64,000 nucleotides of DNA from Oxyruncus cristatus (Eukaryota; Chordata; Aves; Passeriformes; Cotingidae). Position 1 is the first letter of the stretch. Each line of letters begins with the position of its first letter. The stretch is from positions 440,092 through 504,091 of the forward strand of contig VXAY01004354.1 in NCBI GenBank assembly GCA_013399855.1, given 5' to 3'. The translations under genes were made by a program, and so were the position numbers. The notes under the pieces are model-generated. The model was not told where the DNA came from. It did no database searches and saw nothing but the letters and a program-made list of their open reading frames with translations. Positions 47,388 to 58,750 of the stretch are shown here, one piece after another.

Positions 47388-47516
47388 AGCAAACAAGGAC
47401 AAGATGGCAGGCAGGAACAAGTCCCCGCACCAGTGAGCCCCCAAGGAATCATTCCTCCTGGGGTGTACCCAGCTGGCACTACAGAGACACCATTTCCTGA
47501 CATGATGGAGAAATAA
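47388..47516 (+). other. candidate terminal coding exon (42 codons and TAA)
   Basis: The tract CCTCTCTTTCTCCCTAG (47371-47387) is a strong acceptor by consensus. The phase-0 frame after it runs 42 codons to TAA at 47514-47516. The peptide starts SKQGQDGRQEQVPAPVSPQG, continues IIPPGVYPAGTT and ends PFPDMMEK. It is proline-rich with even, codon-like use, and has the look of an unstructured C-terminal tail. AATAAA overlaps the stop codon (47512-47517), and AAATAAA words recur near 47745 and 47936 as possible poly(A) signals. I do not recognise the protein. An open run this long after a random acceptor is not rare (about one in eight in even-composition sequence), so confidence is modest. If real, upstream exons lie on the plus strand, perhaps outside the window. 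Confidence 0.28.
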
Positions 47517-49544
47517 ATCATGGTGCTGTCCCTTTTTCCAGAGCTTGAGTTTAGATCCTTGCCTAAATACTTAAGAACTATTTAAAGAAAGAGAGCAAAG
47601 AAAAAGGAAATAACTGTGCTATATTTTTAGCAAACAGGCAGTACTCACTTACATGACAGTGCTATGATGAAATTCTCTGACTGCAATACTTGGGTAGAGG
47701 CAAATTATTATTGACACAGAGAGAAAGGCTGGAAATAATTGAAATAAATTCTAAACTTACCTGACCCATCCCCTTTCTCTGTGTTCCTGGGATCTTCAAA
47801 CTGGGTCAGAAGTCTCAGGAGGACTGTGGATTTCTGTTACTGCTTGCTTTGATGGAGCTACAAATACCTCAAGATGAAGTGTGTCACTGTTCATTTTTGT
47901 TCATGTTCTGTTGAAAAGCAGAAAATGTGCCTAGAAATAAAAAGGGAAAGGAGAGAGCTGCCTGGCCTGTTCTGGCTTAATAGCAGAGTTTGGTTCACAT
48001 TGATCAGAGCTCAGAGCATGGGTGTGTTTGACTGTAATCATTAATGTGTTAGGAACAGAACTGATACTGCAGAAGTGAGAACATGCAGCAGCCCTGCTGT
48101 CCTGTTCTCTTGTCAGCTGTCAGGTTTACAGCCCTTCTCTCAGCCCAGGGCTGATCTGTATCCTCTCTGCCTGAAACTGGAGATAAGGCATCATATTTTA
48201 CTCTGGTGCTCCATCAGTTGCTTCAAGGCAAAGGTGTCGAGATCTGGTAGGTTAAAGAGGGATCTCTGTGCTTCCCCGACCAGTGGAGGCCATGACGGCA
48301 CATTCAGTTCTCGGTTGGGAACAAGAGAGGAGGTGGAGATTTCTAGGGTGAAAGTTGTTGGTGCTACTTCGTTTCTGTTGTCCAGCTTTGTATCAGTCTG
48401 TGAGATGAAGCCAATGAACCTTGCCTTCTGCAGCACTGCGCCTTGCGACAGAAAATCCTGGGATACCTGACCTTAGATTTTGAGGGACATGTCAATTATT
48501 CCAAATGGCAAAGACAAGATCAGTTTTGAAACGCAGTTCACTCTGCAAGGGACATTCAGGACGTTTACTCCTTCCCAAGTTACAGTTGTAAAGGTTCATT
48601 CCATTAGGGATAAAACATGAAAAAGGGAGGCATCTTCAAACAGTGAATACAGGGAAGAACATTGTGATCTAGTCCTGACATTCCATAGCAACAACAAAAA
48701 ACCCACTAGTGAATTATTCAAGGAGTAGCAGAACTAAGGAACCAGACTTGCTGCAGGTCTGTGGGTTTGTACAAGTGCCGTGTAAGAACCGTGGCCTCCA
48801 TGAGCCTCGGTGGGGCAAGATCAGCCCATGCTGCCACCAGTCTGGGGACTGTGCCCGTGGCTGCTGGGTGCACAACAGCCCAGTGCTTCCTGCCTTCCCC
48901 TAGTGGGGCAGTAATGGAGTCTTTTACCCCAAATCACTATTTTCACAGAAGTTGTGGAAGTTCTGTTTTCTGTGTTTCATTCATCATGGTTTTAGAGTCT
49001 TGCATGTGATGGACCAGGAAATAAAATCATGTTCCAATGCCAGATAATAATATTTTTAACCAAATGTTCCAAGTCCATAATGTAATTAATGGTATGAATT
49101 AGAGAAGCTGTGCTTAAGAAAACTCTAGTTTGGAATCGGTGTATAAAGAAAACAGTTGGGCAAGGGGTGGTGTGTGAGGTCAAACAGATGGAGACCCAGG
49201 TGCCGAGTCTCCCTTGCGTGCTGAGTAACGTCTCTCACTGCTGCAGAAGTGCAGGGCAGGGGTTTGATGTAAAGGAGGAAGGATTTTGTGTGTTACTGCC
49301 ATTAAACTAGGATTATGCTGTAAAGCTGGGGTGTGACTGCAGTCATCTTTTTCTTCTTCATAAAGAGAAGGACACTTGAAACAAGGCAGAGCTCATCTTG
49401 GCACAGTGGATATAAACTTTATGTACTGTAACTAACTCTTTAACCTCTGCAACCTCATCTATCTGGAGACCAGTTCCCATCGTAGCCATGAAATGAAGGC
49501 CTCAGGCAAATGGTTTATTGAGTGTTTGTGCAGGCTCTCAGAGG
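47517..49544. other. noncoding stretch, possible 3' UTR at its start
   Basis: If the exon candidate at 47388 is real, 47517 to about 47960 would be its 3' UTR. Otherwise nothing is recognisable. Confidence 0.4.
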
Positions 49545-49625
49545 TACGCAGAACACCCTGAGACACACAGAGGCCCGGAAAGCAGAAGTGGATTTGTAGA
49601 ACAGGACGAATCTGCCAAGCCCTGT
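49545..49625 (-). mobile_element. possible MIR scrap, reverse orientation
   Basis: GAGACACACAGAGGCCCGGA then AAGCAGAAGTGGATTTGTAGAACAGGACGAATCTGCC follows the reverse MIR wording gtcacacaggaagcctgtggcagagctggatttgaacccaggtctcc. The match covers about 80 bases with no firm ends. Confidence 0.4.
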
Positions 49626-52600
49626 CCTGGGACCTCTTGTGAGCATCATTTTCTTTTGTAAGAGTTTTTTATTACCCTTACCCACAAAAGTTTGATAGGG
49701 AGGTAAAGGCAGACGTTTGAATTTTCATAGTTCTTCTTTCTCCCAAATGTTCTTACTTGGGCTTTTCTAACCGTCACAAATCCTCCTTTGTAGATCTGAT
49801 GAGGCTGGGTCACCCATTAGCTGAAATGGAAAGAGGATTTTTGATCTTGGAGACTGGGTTTTGTTCCTTGCAGAAGAAAAGTGATCTGCATCTCTTGTTC
49901 CCATTTCAGTAATGTGGAGGACTGAAACAGTATCCCCTCTTTCACCTGACTTTGCAAGCCACTCTGTGCTGGTGGTAGTGGTTTCACAGGGTAACAACGG
50001 GGAACTTACTGGTGTTATTGGGAAAGAGGTGAAAAGGGGAATCTACTGCAAACTGAGATGAAGTTTAGTGATGGTGTGCGGCTGCTTCTGCTGCCAGGCT
50101 GGGTGCAGAGGCACGTGCACGAGGGACTGCAGTACCAGAGCCTTTTGCTGCTGTGTGAGCCCACATAGTCTCCCCCAGAAGCTGCAGCCACATGGAGCTG
50201 GGGCAGTTGCATCCCTCAGTAGTCCCTCTTGTTTGTGCTCTCAGGTGTTGTTTGGGGCTCAGCCTTGGGTCCCTGAGCAGAGCTGCTGGCCTGTTCAGCC
50301 TGGCTGCCCTCTGGGCTGCAGGAGGATGTTTGTCTGGAGAGATCTCTTGCCCTCTCCCAGACCAGGGACATGCCAGCAGCTGGTGGGGTTTTGACACAGG
50401 CTGGCAGTGTGCTCATCCCTGCTCTTTGTCTTCATTCAGATTGATTTTTGCTAAAAGATCTTGTTCAGCCCACATTTGTTCTACAAACACTGAGTTAGCT
50501 GGAATGCAGTAGGGAGCTTCCTTCCAGTGGCCAGCAACCCTCTCGCAAGGAATAACATTTAATGGGCTGCCGTTACTGGTGGCCACTTCCCCCATGAGTG
50601 ATGGAGAGCCACCAGCAGCAGCTTTTGCAGCAGTGAGAGCATCAGCTCTCGGAGGAGCATGGCAGGAACCCCAGTCAGCCAAGGCTGACAAGCGTTTAAA
50701 TCAGATCCCTTTACAAACGGGGAGAAGTCATAAAATCTGCCGTGAAACCTTATTCCTGGCTTCAGCTGTCGGTGCCTTTAGTGGCAAAAGTGCCCTGTCT
50801 TCACTATTGGAACCTTTTACTCCATTGTCTAATTCCCCAAAGGTCTGGGAGAAGATTGACCCCTCAGTAGCACTTCAACTAGTAGCAGAACAATAAAAAA
50901 GGGGAAAGGCATAAGAAAGAAATCCCGTGTGCTAGACAGCAGTCATTCTGCTGCTGGCTTTCAGCACAGGCAGGTGCTTATGGGGTTTTTCTTTATGGGA
51001 GCACTGCAGTAATGCTCCTCTTGGGATGTGCAGAGCTCTCAGCCAAGGAGGACCTGCCTGTACCTGTAGAGAGGAAAATAATTCCTACTCCTCAGTGACA
51101 AGCCAAAATTCTTCACAAGTATGTGCTAGGAATTAAAGACCCAGCCCTATTAAGAGCAATAAATTTGTACCAGGGATGTTCTTGGCCCAACAGCGGGAGT
51201 AAATTGACACTCTGGTGGTGCAGCCTCCTGCCAAAGGGGGAGAGAAAGTGACCCAGGTAATAGTAAAGTGATCCCAAAGGGGTTTTACTGCAGCCTGGCT
51301 TTTGGAATGAAAGCCAAATTCGAGCCTTGCGTGAGCCTCCCCAAAGCTTCTTGAAGTTAAAACGCTGTGCTTCGTTCATTACGAGCTGCTCAGAAGCGTT
51401 TCGTGATCCAACACTCTCACAAAGGAACAGACAGAAGGAGGGAGCAAAGAGCTGCAGGGGAGGGGGACAGGGCTGGCACCGCCAGGCATGGGTGCAGCAC
51501 CCAGCTCTGCAGGGCAGAGCCAGGCACAAGGGTCCTTCCCTCACCTGCTGGAGCCTCAGCCCATCTGAACCTGTACCAGCTCACCAGTGGCAGCTGAGAC
51601 ATGCCCTGACCTCAGGTGCCGGGAAAAACAGAGGCACCTCCCAGTAGTGTGGGACTTGCTGCACCTTCCCCATCTCCTCGTGCTGGGAGAGACCTCCACA
51701 GCACTGCACATGCCTTGCATGCATCTCCTGGCAGGGAGCACAGGGCAGTGAGCATCAGCATCCTCCTTCTGAGCACGGGGTGGGGAGGAGGCACTCCTCC
51801 AGCCTGTGTCTTCTCCAAGTAAGAAGTATTTAGACTCCTTTTTCCAGAGGGCTGAAGGTTCCTGGAGCCGCAGCAGCTGAAGACCAGGCACAGGCTCTGG
51901 CCCCAAAAGCTCTGCAGCTCCAGGGTACTGCAAAGGGGCCTTTGGCTCTGCAGAGGAGGCTGGAAGGGGCGGGGAGAGGCTTTGAGCCCGGGGCAGCTCC
52001 CCTGCTCTGCCCCAGCGTGTGTGCAGCACTGCCAGCCCCCAGCTAAGGGCATGTGCCAGGGCTCAGGGCTCCCACCCCGCTCAGCGCTGGGCCTGGGCCT
52101 GCTGCCTCCTCAGGGAGGGCTTACCCAAAGGTGCTGCTGCAGGGCAAGGCGAGGGAGGGGCTCCTGCTGTGGGAAACAAGCTGCAGCTGCTCCTTGGGCT
52201 CAGCATCCGCCGGAGCTGGGGCTGTAAGTGCTGCCGACCTGGGGACCCCGAATCCTGCTGTAGAGGATGGTGTTTCTGCCATCTCCCTTTAGGGTACCAC
52301 AGAGCTGCTGGCTTTATTCTCACTCCCATGTTTCTGTTTGGGGCCAGGTGTGGTGTCAACAGCCATCCTCAGTGGGTTTCTTTGCTCAGAGCTGAGAGCA
52401 GTACAAACCATTTCCATGCATGGAAAATCATTTCACAGCTTGTGAAAAAACCAATTTTAATGAGATAAAAGTGCCCTGGGAAAACCCCATGGACAGGAGC
52501 CAGCAGTTCCTGAGGACAGAGATGCCTCCTCTACATCTTGGTCTGCCCATGTGCTTGCTTTTAAAATTGTTTGTAAACAAGTTCCTGAATTGTTGTAGCC

Positions 52601-53208
52601 ACTTCTCATACATAGCACATAACATTATGGATAGTTTCTGAGGTCATAATAGGATCAATCTCCTGTGCAGGTGGAGATGGAAGGTGAAGATCATTTCAAA
52701 AGGAGCTGCTCAAAGGCTTGAGCAGTTCAGGCCTCATGTATAGAGCCAGGACAAATGATGCCTGGGGTATTTGGTACTGTGGGCAAAGGATGGTTGAAGC
52801 ACAACAGCCTTGCTCTGCTCAAGCAGGGCCCATTGTGTGCCTGGCAGTGGTGCTGTGAGACTTGCAATGACATTGCCTGACCGAAATGCACCACATTTGA
52901 GAGCCGTATTTAGTTTTTTCCCACTCCCAGTGACATGGGCACTTCTGCCCAAGCTTCAAAGTGCTGTAAATGTGAGGGATCCTCTGCTCAGCTTTCATAC
53001 ACATCTGTGTCATCTTTATGCTGACTTCAGTTCGCTGTCTTTCTTGTCGTGGCAGGACAGGCTCTTTAGGATCTGCCCAGCAGCCTGCCACACACTGGAG
53101 TCTATGAAACAAGTCAGTTTGAATGCCAAGAGTCTGGCTCTTCACTTGTGGAAATGCCATAACCCAAGTTACAGGGCTGACTCCCTCAGCCCTCCCACAC
53201 CCTCCCCT
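49626..53208. other. noncoding stretch, partly GC-rich
   Basis: The part 51420-52260 is GC-rich but CpG-poor, giving long overlapping open frames on both strands (up to 157 codons) that match nothing I know. No repeats recognised. Confidence 0.5.
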
Positions 53209-53220
53209 CACGCCGGCGTG
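53209..53220. promoter_or_regulatory. 12-bp perfect CpG palindrome
   Basis: CACGCCGGCGTG reads the same on both strands and holds three CpG in a small CpG-rich patch (53205-53275). It could be a dimeric factor site. Function is unknown. Confidence 0.3.
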
Positions 53221-53984
53221 TGACGGTGAAGGCGTGGGGTCGGTTCCACGCTGGGAAGTCAGTCGGGAAGTAGCTGCTGGGAGGGGATCTCACGGAGCTG
53301 TGGCATCCCTTGGCCTGTGGGCTCTCCTCACCCGTGGAGATGCCCTGTACTGCAAGAGGAGCACTGAACAAGAGTTTATAGGGTGTGGCCTCACCCCAGA
53401 GCCTGCAGCCATCTCTGTGCCCTCCCGGGGCTGGGGTTAGGTCCACACTGTGGATCTGCCACATGTCAGATCACAGGGCTTTCCCTTTCCAGCTCTTTTC
53501 TCACCAACATGCGCCCAGTGTGTAACCCACACTGGAGTTTATGGCACCTCTGAAAAGGTAATTCAAGTAGAAAATACGCCTGGGAACCTGGAGTCCTGTT
53601 CCTTTCCCTGTCCAGTCAAGGGGTGACGTGTTACTGCTGTCACAGTGCTTCCTTCTTGGAAATACTGTGGGGCTGTAGTGAAAAATTATGCTTGTTGGAT
53701 GTGGTTGCTCAAAGTGTAGTTGGAGCTGAGATAATGTTTCCCAGACAAGCACCAGCCTTGCACCTTCCTGGGGAGTACATTTGTAAGATGGGCTGTTTCT
53801 ACCAGCTGTAGCTTTTCAGGACACAGGTCTTGGTCACACTGAGTCTCACTCATCCTGCTTTTGCTCCATCATGGGATTTAATGGTCAAATAATATTAAAG
53901 AGACTTTAAAGATATTTTCATGGTGTGAACAATGATAGAGGGATTAGTGAGGAGCAGCAAGTAACATGCTAAACCAGGACTGCT
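53221..53984. other. noncoding stretch, nothing distinctive
   Basis: A 65-nt exon-like unit (53493-53557) has a good acceptor and a GTAATT donor with one open frame, but it is too short to distinguish from chance. Confidence 0.45.
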
Positions 53985-54085
53985 GAGCCAACAAGCTGCT
54001 GTGTGACCTTGGACATCTTTCCACCACTCTGCCCTGCTGCCTCAATGACTCTTTGTTCCTCTTCCCTGCTTACTGGTAAACCAGT
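53985..54085 (+). mobile_element. MIR/CORE-SINE relic
   Basis: AAGCTGCTGTGTGACCTTGG (53993-54012) then ACATCTTTCCACC, CTGCCTCAATGACTC and TTACTGGTAAA follows the MIR order agctgtgtgaccttgg, caagt, ctgtgcctcagtttcc and tctgtaaaa. The 5' half is clear and the tail is lost. Confidence 0.6.
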
Positions 54086-55395
54086 TCCTCTTAGGAAGCT
54101 GTCTATTCCTAGTGTAGTGACATACAGACTTTCAGTGGGGCCTCCAAGTGTTACTGAAGTCATGAACGTTTCAGTGTTATTGGTGCTGTTTGTCAGGCTT
54201 GTATGTAAACCACCCACAGCAGCCCAGGTTGTTTCTGGAGTGCTTATAGGACAAATAAACACCTCTCTCCACCGTGGGGCCTGCCAGCCCGGTCCCTACC
54301 AAGTACCTTCAGCAGGGCTTGCTGGAGAAGAAACCATTCCTTTGTCCCCAATGTCATAACGGAGCAGTTGATTTATTGCTTCCTGAGTCCCTCTCTGCAG
54401 CCCCAGAGCTGCCGGGGCCGGGTGCGGTGTGCGCTCTCCGGCAGGGTGACTAAAACCAGGACCAGCTCCTGCCGTCTGCCTCAAAAGGAAGAGATCAGGT
54501 TTTATTAGAAACAGCATGTGGACACTGCGAGCAAAACCAGTGTTGTGAGCGGGGCTCTGCCACTGCAGGCAGGGAGGATGAGGCCCCGTGGCACAGCTGG
54601 GCAGGACACGGTGCTCAGCATCCTGAGTGAGTGGGCAGGGAGAGGCAACCAAACATGGAACGGATCAAACATTTTACCTTCGTGTTCCTTTAGTGGAAAA
54701 GAGATTTTTTGCCTCTACCTGGAAATTCCCAGAAGCAACATCTTTTTTTTTTTTTTAACTTTTCCCTTAAAAAGTATCTGCTCTTCTCCCAGCACTGAAA
54801 AGAAATTAGTTTTTTAAAAAATCAAAGTTAAAAGTATTTTTGCTTGGGGTAGCTAATCAAATTGCCAACAACTTCTAAACCAGATACTTTCTAAAGCCAT
54901 GTTTTCCCTCAGTGTGATGCACACAATACATAATATGTAGCTGTGCTACAGCACCAGTGTCTTTTTCATGTGTGGGTGACATTCAGTGGAGTGCAAGTAA
55001 AAAGCTCATCTCCAGCAGAAGAGCTGACAGCTTGATAAGTATTGATCTCACTCTCACTGGTGTTTGTCTTTATTTCTTTTGTCGGAGCAGACGGGTTTTC
55101 CTGGTGGAGTGTGGAATGTGTATTTATTGGTCCCACTGCCCTAGGGATTTTCATTTTGGCAAGGAAAGCAAAGACGACACCAGTAGACATGAGGGGTCTG
55201 AAAACACTCCTGGTAGGTTTGAAGGGATGAGCAGCATAGTCAGCAAAGTTAAATGGTTTTATATGACACGGTTGTCTGCGATCACAGAGGACTAGACTCA
55301 ACATGCAGACGATCTTTCCATGCCAACTTGGGCATGTCATTTGGTTTGGCTGTAAATGCAGCCTGGAGAGCCCCTCTCCACACTGCTGTCTGCCA
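54086..55395. other. noncoding stretch with a T14 tract
   Basis: T14 lies at 54743-54756 and a T6A6 block at 54810-54821. No gene recognised. Confidence 0.5.
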
Positions 55396-55485
55396 CCAAC
55401 CTGCTCGGGCAAGTCACTTCCTTGCTCAGAGATGCTCAAAGAGGAAATAATATTGGCTTCAGTTGACCTTTCTTCACAAGCCTGT
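55396..55485 (+). mobile_element. possible MIR scrap
   Basis: CCTGCTCGGGCAAGTCACTT (55400-55419) then CCTTGCTCAGAG and GAGGAAATAATATTGGCTTC follows the MIR wording accttgggcaagtcactt, cctctgtgcctcag and aaaatggggataataatacc. The copy is weakly preserved. Confidence 0.4.
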
Positions 55486-57979
55486 GCGAGCTGCTGTGTT
55501 GACAGCTCTGTGTCAGCCTGTTCCAGTGTGATCTGTCCCTGGGGACATCCACACAAGGGCTGGACCACTTGGACCTCAGGCATAAAGTGGTACCTTGGGT
55601 TGATGTGGTGATAGTGGAGACAAACTCTTCAAAGGCAAGTCTTCCTCACCTAGATGCCATCTGCTGAGCTGAGCACTTGTGTATGGGCAACTCCCAGTGA
55701 GGCTTTGCCAGGCTTAGGCTTTCTCTTAACAGCTATTTTTAGGTTGATACTATAAATCCCAGTCTCTCCCTCTTGCTGCTGCTTCTTATCTCCTTAAATC
55801 ATGCGTAGTAGCAGCTGTTTGGCTCTACCTCTGACTTCTCCCTCCAAAGGGAAGGGAAGCTATTTTGAAATGTAATCCTTTTCCTCTTTTTTTGGCTGGG
55901 AAAGACCTGACCTGCAAAACGTAGGCCACTGAGTAACACCGCCTCAGGTGGCACCTTGAAGTGCGGCCCTGCGGTGGGGTCAGGGGAAGGGTGGTGGTTG
56001 TGCCCTCCCTGGAGGTCCCCGCGGAGCACACGGTGCCAGGAGCAATGGCAGGAGGAGCTACTCACCAGCTCCTCGTACTTGCTGAAGGCAAGCAGGCTTC
56101 TCAGCTGGGACATGCTGTCCCAACACCCCACACTAACTAGCTGGCTGCACCCCAAGGGTGCACTCTGCTCCCCAGCCTGCGTTTCCTCCCCTCTACCTTG
56201 GGCCCTCCCAGAGGCCCAGGAGCGATGCAGACTTTCAGCACGGGGACTGGCAGGCCGAGGCTGGGAAGGTCTGCTTTGTGATTGTGGAGGTTTGGAGGAG
56301 TTCTGGGGTTTTTGAGGATTCACAACACGTGTCAGAGCTTGGCCTGTTGTGTCAAGCCCACTGCGTCACTGCGGATGTTGAGGCGGGTGCTTGGGTGTTG
56401 GGCCACCGTGGCTTGTTCCTTTTGGTGTCAAGTTATTTATGATTCATGTGTTGCCATAACATCACTTCCCGTGAAAAACCTGGGATAGCGACCCAGCTCG
56501 TCTTCCGCCACAGCATTGGCAGAAGGCCCGGCTGCCTGTCTCCCTCTCACCAGCGACCTGCACGCTGACACTGCAGCTTGGCACCAGCCCTTCCCTCACG
56601 CTCCTGACCTGGGGGCTGGTGGCTTGTTAGGAGTGACTCAGGTGGCTTAAGTACCTGGTAGAGTGGGAGAGGAGACCAGGGCTGGGTGGCTGTGACAGCG
56701 TGTTTGGAAGGGGTGTTTGTGCCGTATGGGAACGCACGTGCAGGTTGGTGTACGGGCTCGCTGGGTGCGGCTGTGGCTGGGAGTGGAGGTGCATTTTTGC
56801 AGCTCCCTCTGCTACTGTTTGTTCAGCTAACACAGTTGCTTTCATTCAAGAGCTAAATCACAAGGGGATAATTTGCAAATAGCAACTGTATGTTAAATAC
56901 TAATTTGTATGTACATGTTTGGGTTGCTTTCCAAAGTCCATTTATCATCTTGGTCCCCTTGCATCTGCTGCTACGAGGCTTTCTGCCAACTCGGCAGAAT
57001 GGGAACTCCAGCTAACCCTGCTCTCACTTGTCTAGCTCCCAGCACCTCCGGATGAGAACTGAGCATGGCTGGGTCTGCCATGAGCCATAGCAGTCTCAGA
57101 CACGTTAGGGTTTCTATCCAACAGAAAATGCTAAACATATAAAGTTTACCTGCGCTTGCAGAGGTCTGTACCCATCTCCTCTTGTCACTATTCTAAACGT
57201 GGAAAAACAGCCCCGAAAGAGTAGCTGGTAGAAGCCATGAATCTCTCAGGACCTCTAAACTTGGTAGAAATTTTGGATGTATGGAGAAGGCTGGTAAGAG
57301 ACTCTCAGTCTTGTGCCAGTGCATCAGCCTGTGGATTTGCAGTTCTGTTTCTTTTCCATTTGGAGCTCCCACCAAAAAGCACAACTCCATGTCATGCTCA
57401 GCACAGGCCCAGAGCCAGCCCCTTGCCTACAGAGCCAAGGTGCTAAGTCATATCTGGATCAATATCTAACCTGGGCAGGTCTAAAACTAACCATGAGAAA
57501 CAACAGCCCTGCTATAAACAGATGGAGGCGAATTTACTACTGTTTCCTAAAAACCGTTTAGGATCAAATCCAAACAGTCTCTGCTGCCTGTGAGCATGCA
57601 GGTGGTGTAATTGCCAGCACCAGCAGTTGCACGAAGCAGGTCAATACAGCTGAGCCCAGAGCCCGTTTTCTGGGGAGACTGGCATTGTATGTGAACTGGA
57701 ATTTCCTGTAAACCAAGTGGCCCTGCAGTAGAAAGAAACGTCCAGGAAACAGCTGCACACATGCAAAGCACTTTTACTACTTGCCTGATGTTTTCCTCAG
57801 CATCACGTTTTCATAATTTTTTTTTTAAATGCTTAAATCCTGTGCAAACAACCTTTTTCTCTCCAGCTTCCTGTATGACAGTAGCCAAGAGAAACAGCTT
57901 CATTTAGGGTGATCCATTTAAGCCACACACCATATTGTCTGGGAATACGGGGACCAGGGATTATTCAGTGGAGGTTCAA
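55486..57979. other. noncoding stretch, nothing distinctive
   Basis: Mixed composition with GC-rich parts near 55940-56240 and 56480-56600. No gene or repeat recognised. Confidence 0.5.
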
Positions 57980-58066
57980 AAATGTTAATATTTTATCAGC
58001 CACAGAATAAACAGATAAAGCGGAAACCACTTTATATTTTTCTGAAATGTTAATAATGGGCTGATA
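57980..58066. promoter_or_regulatory. paired HNF1-like / GATA module
   Basis: The 11-mer AAATGTTAATA occurs at 57980-57990 and again at 58045-58055. Each copy is followed three bases later by the same 8-mer, but in opposite orientation: TATCAGCC at 57994-58001 and GGCTGATA at 58059-58066. GTTAAT is the HNF1 half-site core and TGATAA/TTATCA is a GATA core. A third GATA word, AGATAA, lies between them at 58013-58018, and an AACCAC RUNX-type core lies nearby. The unit thus looks like a duplicated composite site in which one half has been flipped. A cis-regulatory role is inferred; no known element of this exact form comes to mind. Confidence 0.4.
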
Positions 58067-58489
58067 ATCTCCAAAGCCTACATACTTCCTGTGATTCAAA
58101 AGGGACTGCATGTACTCGACATTCGTGGTGCAGACCTGGCACAAGAGGCACACCCCCTTCCAGAAAGGATACTGTTGGTCTGGATGGGAACATGGCAAAG
58201 AAACCAAAAAGCTGATTTCTACAGTTTCCTCTTGGAAATTGGAGAGCCACAGGGAAAAGCAGACAAGGGGACCAGCAGCCCTACCTACCTGCCCGGAGCC
58301 TGACCCACAGGTCGCCTTAGACCTGGCCCCCAGCAGCACTAGTTTGAATCCTACAAAGAGCTGTAAGTTGTGTGGCACCTCTGTAAAGATTGTCTTCAAC
58401 TGCCTGTAATTGTAGAATTGGGGAAGGATTGAAAGGTTTGGACCAAGCCTGAGCTGCAGAAGGAGATTGACAACAAGGCCCCTGTGTGC
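58067..58489. other. noncoding stretch, open frames unexplained
   Basis: A minus-strand frame of 144 codons (57965-58399) crosses this stretch. A minus-strand exon-like unit at 58086-58179 has a fair acceptor and a GTATGT donor, but its cysteine spacing only vaguely resembles a zinc finger. I do not call a gene. Confidence 0.4.
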
Positions 58490-58750
58490 TGCAGGACGGG
58501 TCCGAGCTTCCCTCCCTGCCGCTCCAGGACTGTGCGTCAGAGGCCCCGTGCCCTCTGTGCCAAGCCAGCAGCCAGCTGTGATGGGACTGGCTCTGCTCCC
58601 TCAGGCTGGGGCTGAGCCCTGCCCGGGGGAAGGCAGAAACGGCACGAGTGCATCGTGGGGCTGGAGAGCGCTGGCGCGGGCGGGACAGAACTGCGCGTCA
58701 CCTCGTGCTTTGTACTCGATGACATCGGTCCCCAGTTCCAAGATTCGGGC
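58490..58750. promoter_or_regulatory. small CpG-rich block
   Basis: About 19 CpG occur in 260 bases at about 60% GC by hand count, higher than the surroundings. The densest part is 58665-58710 (GCGCTGGCGCGGGCGGGAC and following). It could be a promoter or enhancer; no TATA box or splice-linked first exon is evident. Confidence 0.3.

Noticed and set aside
54743..54756. T14 tract as a retrocopy tail
   Set aside because: No gene-like or element-like body lies on the side where it should be.
58086..58179. Minus-strand exon-like unit with CLLCQVC spacing resembling a zinc finger
   Set aside because: The cysteine and histidine spacing does not fit C2H2 or matrin-type fingers well, the length is not symmetric, and the donor is weak.
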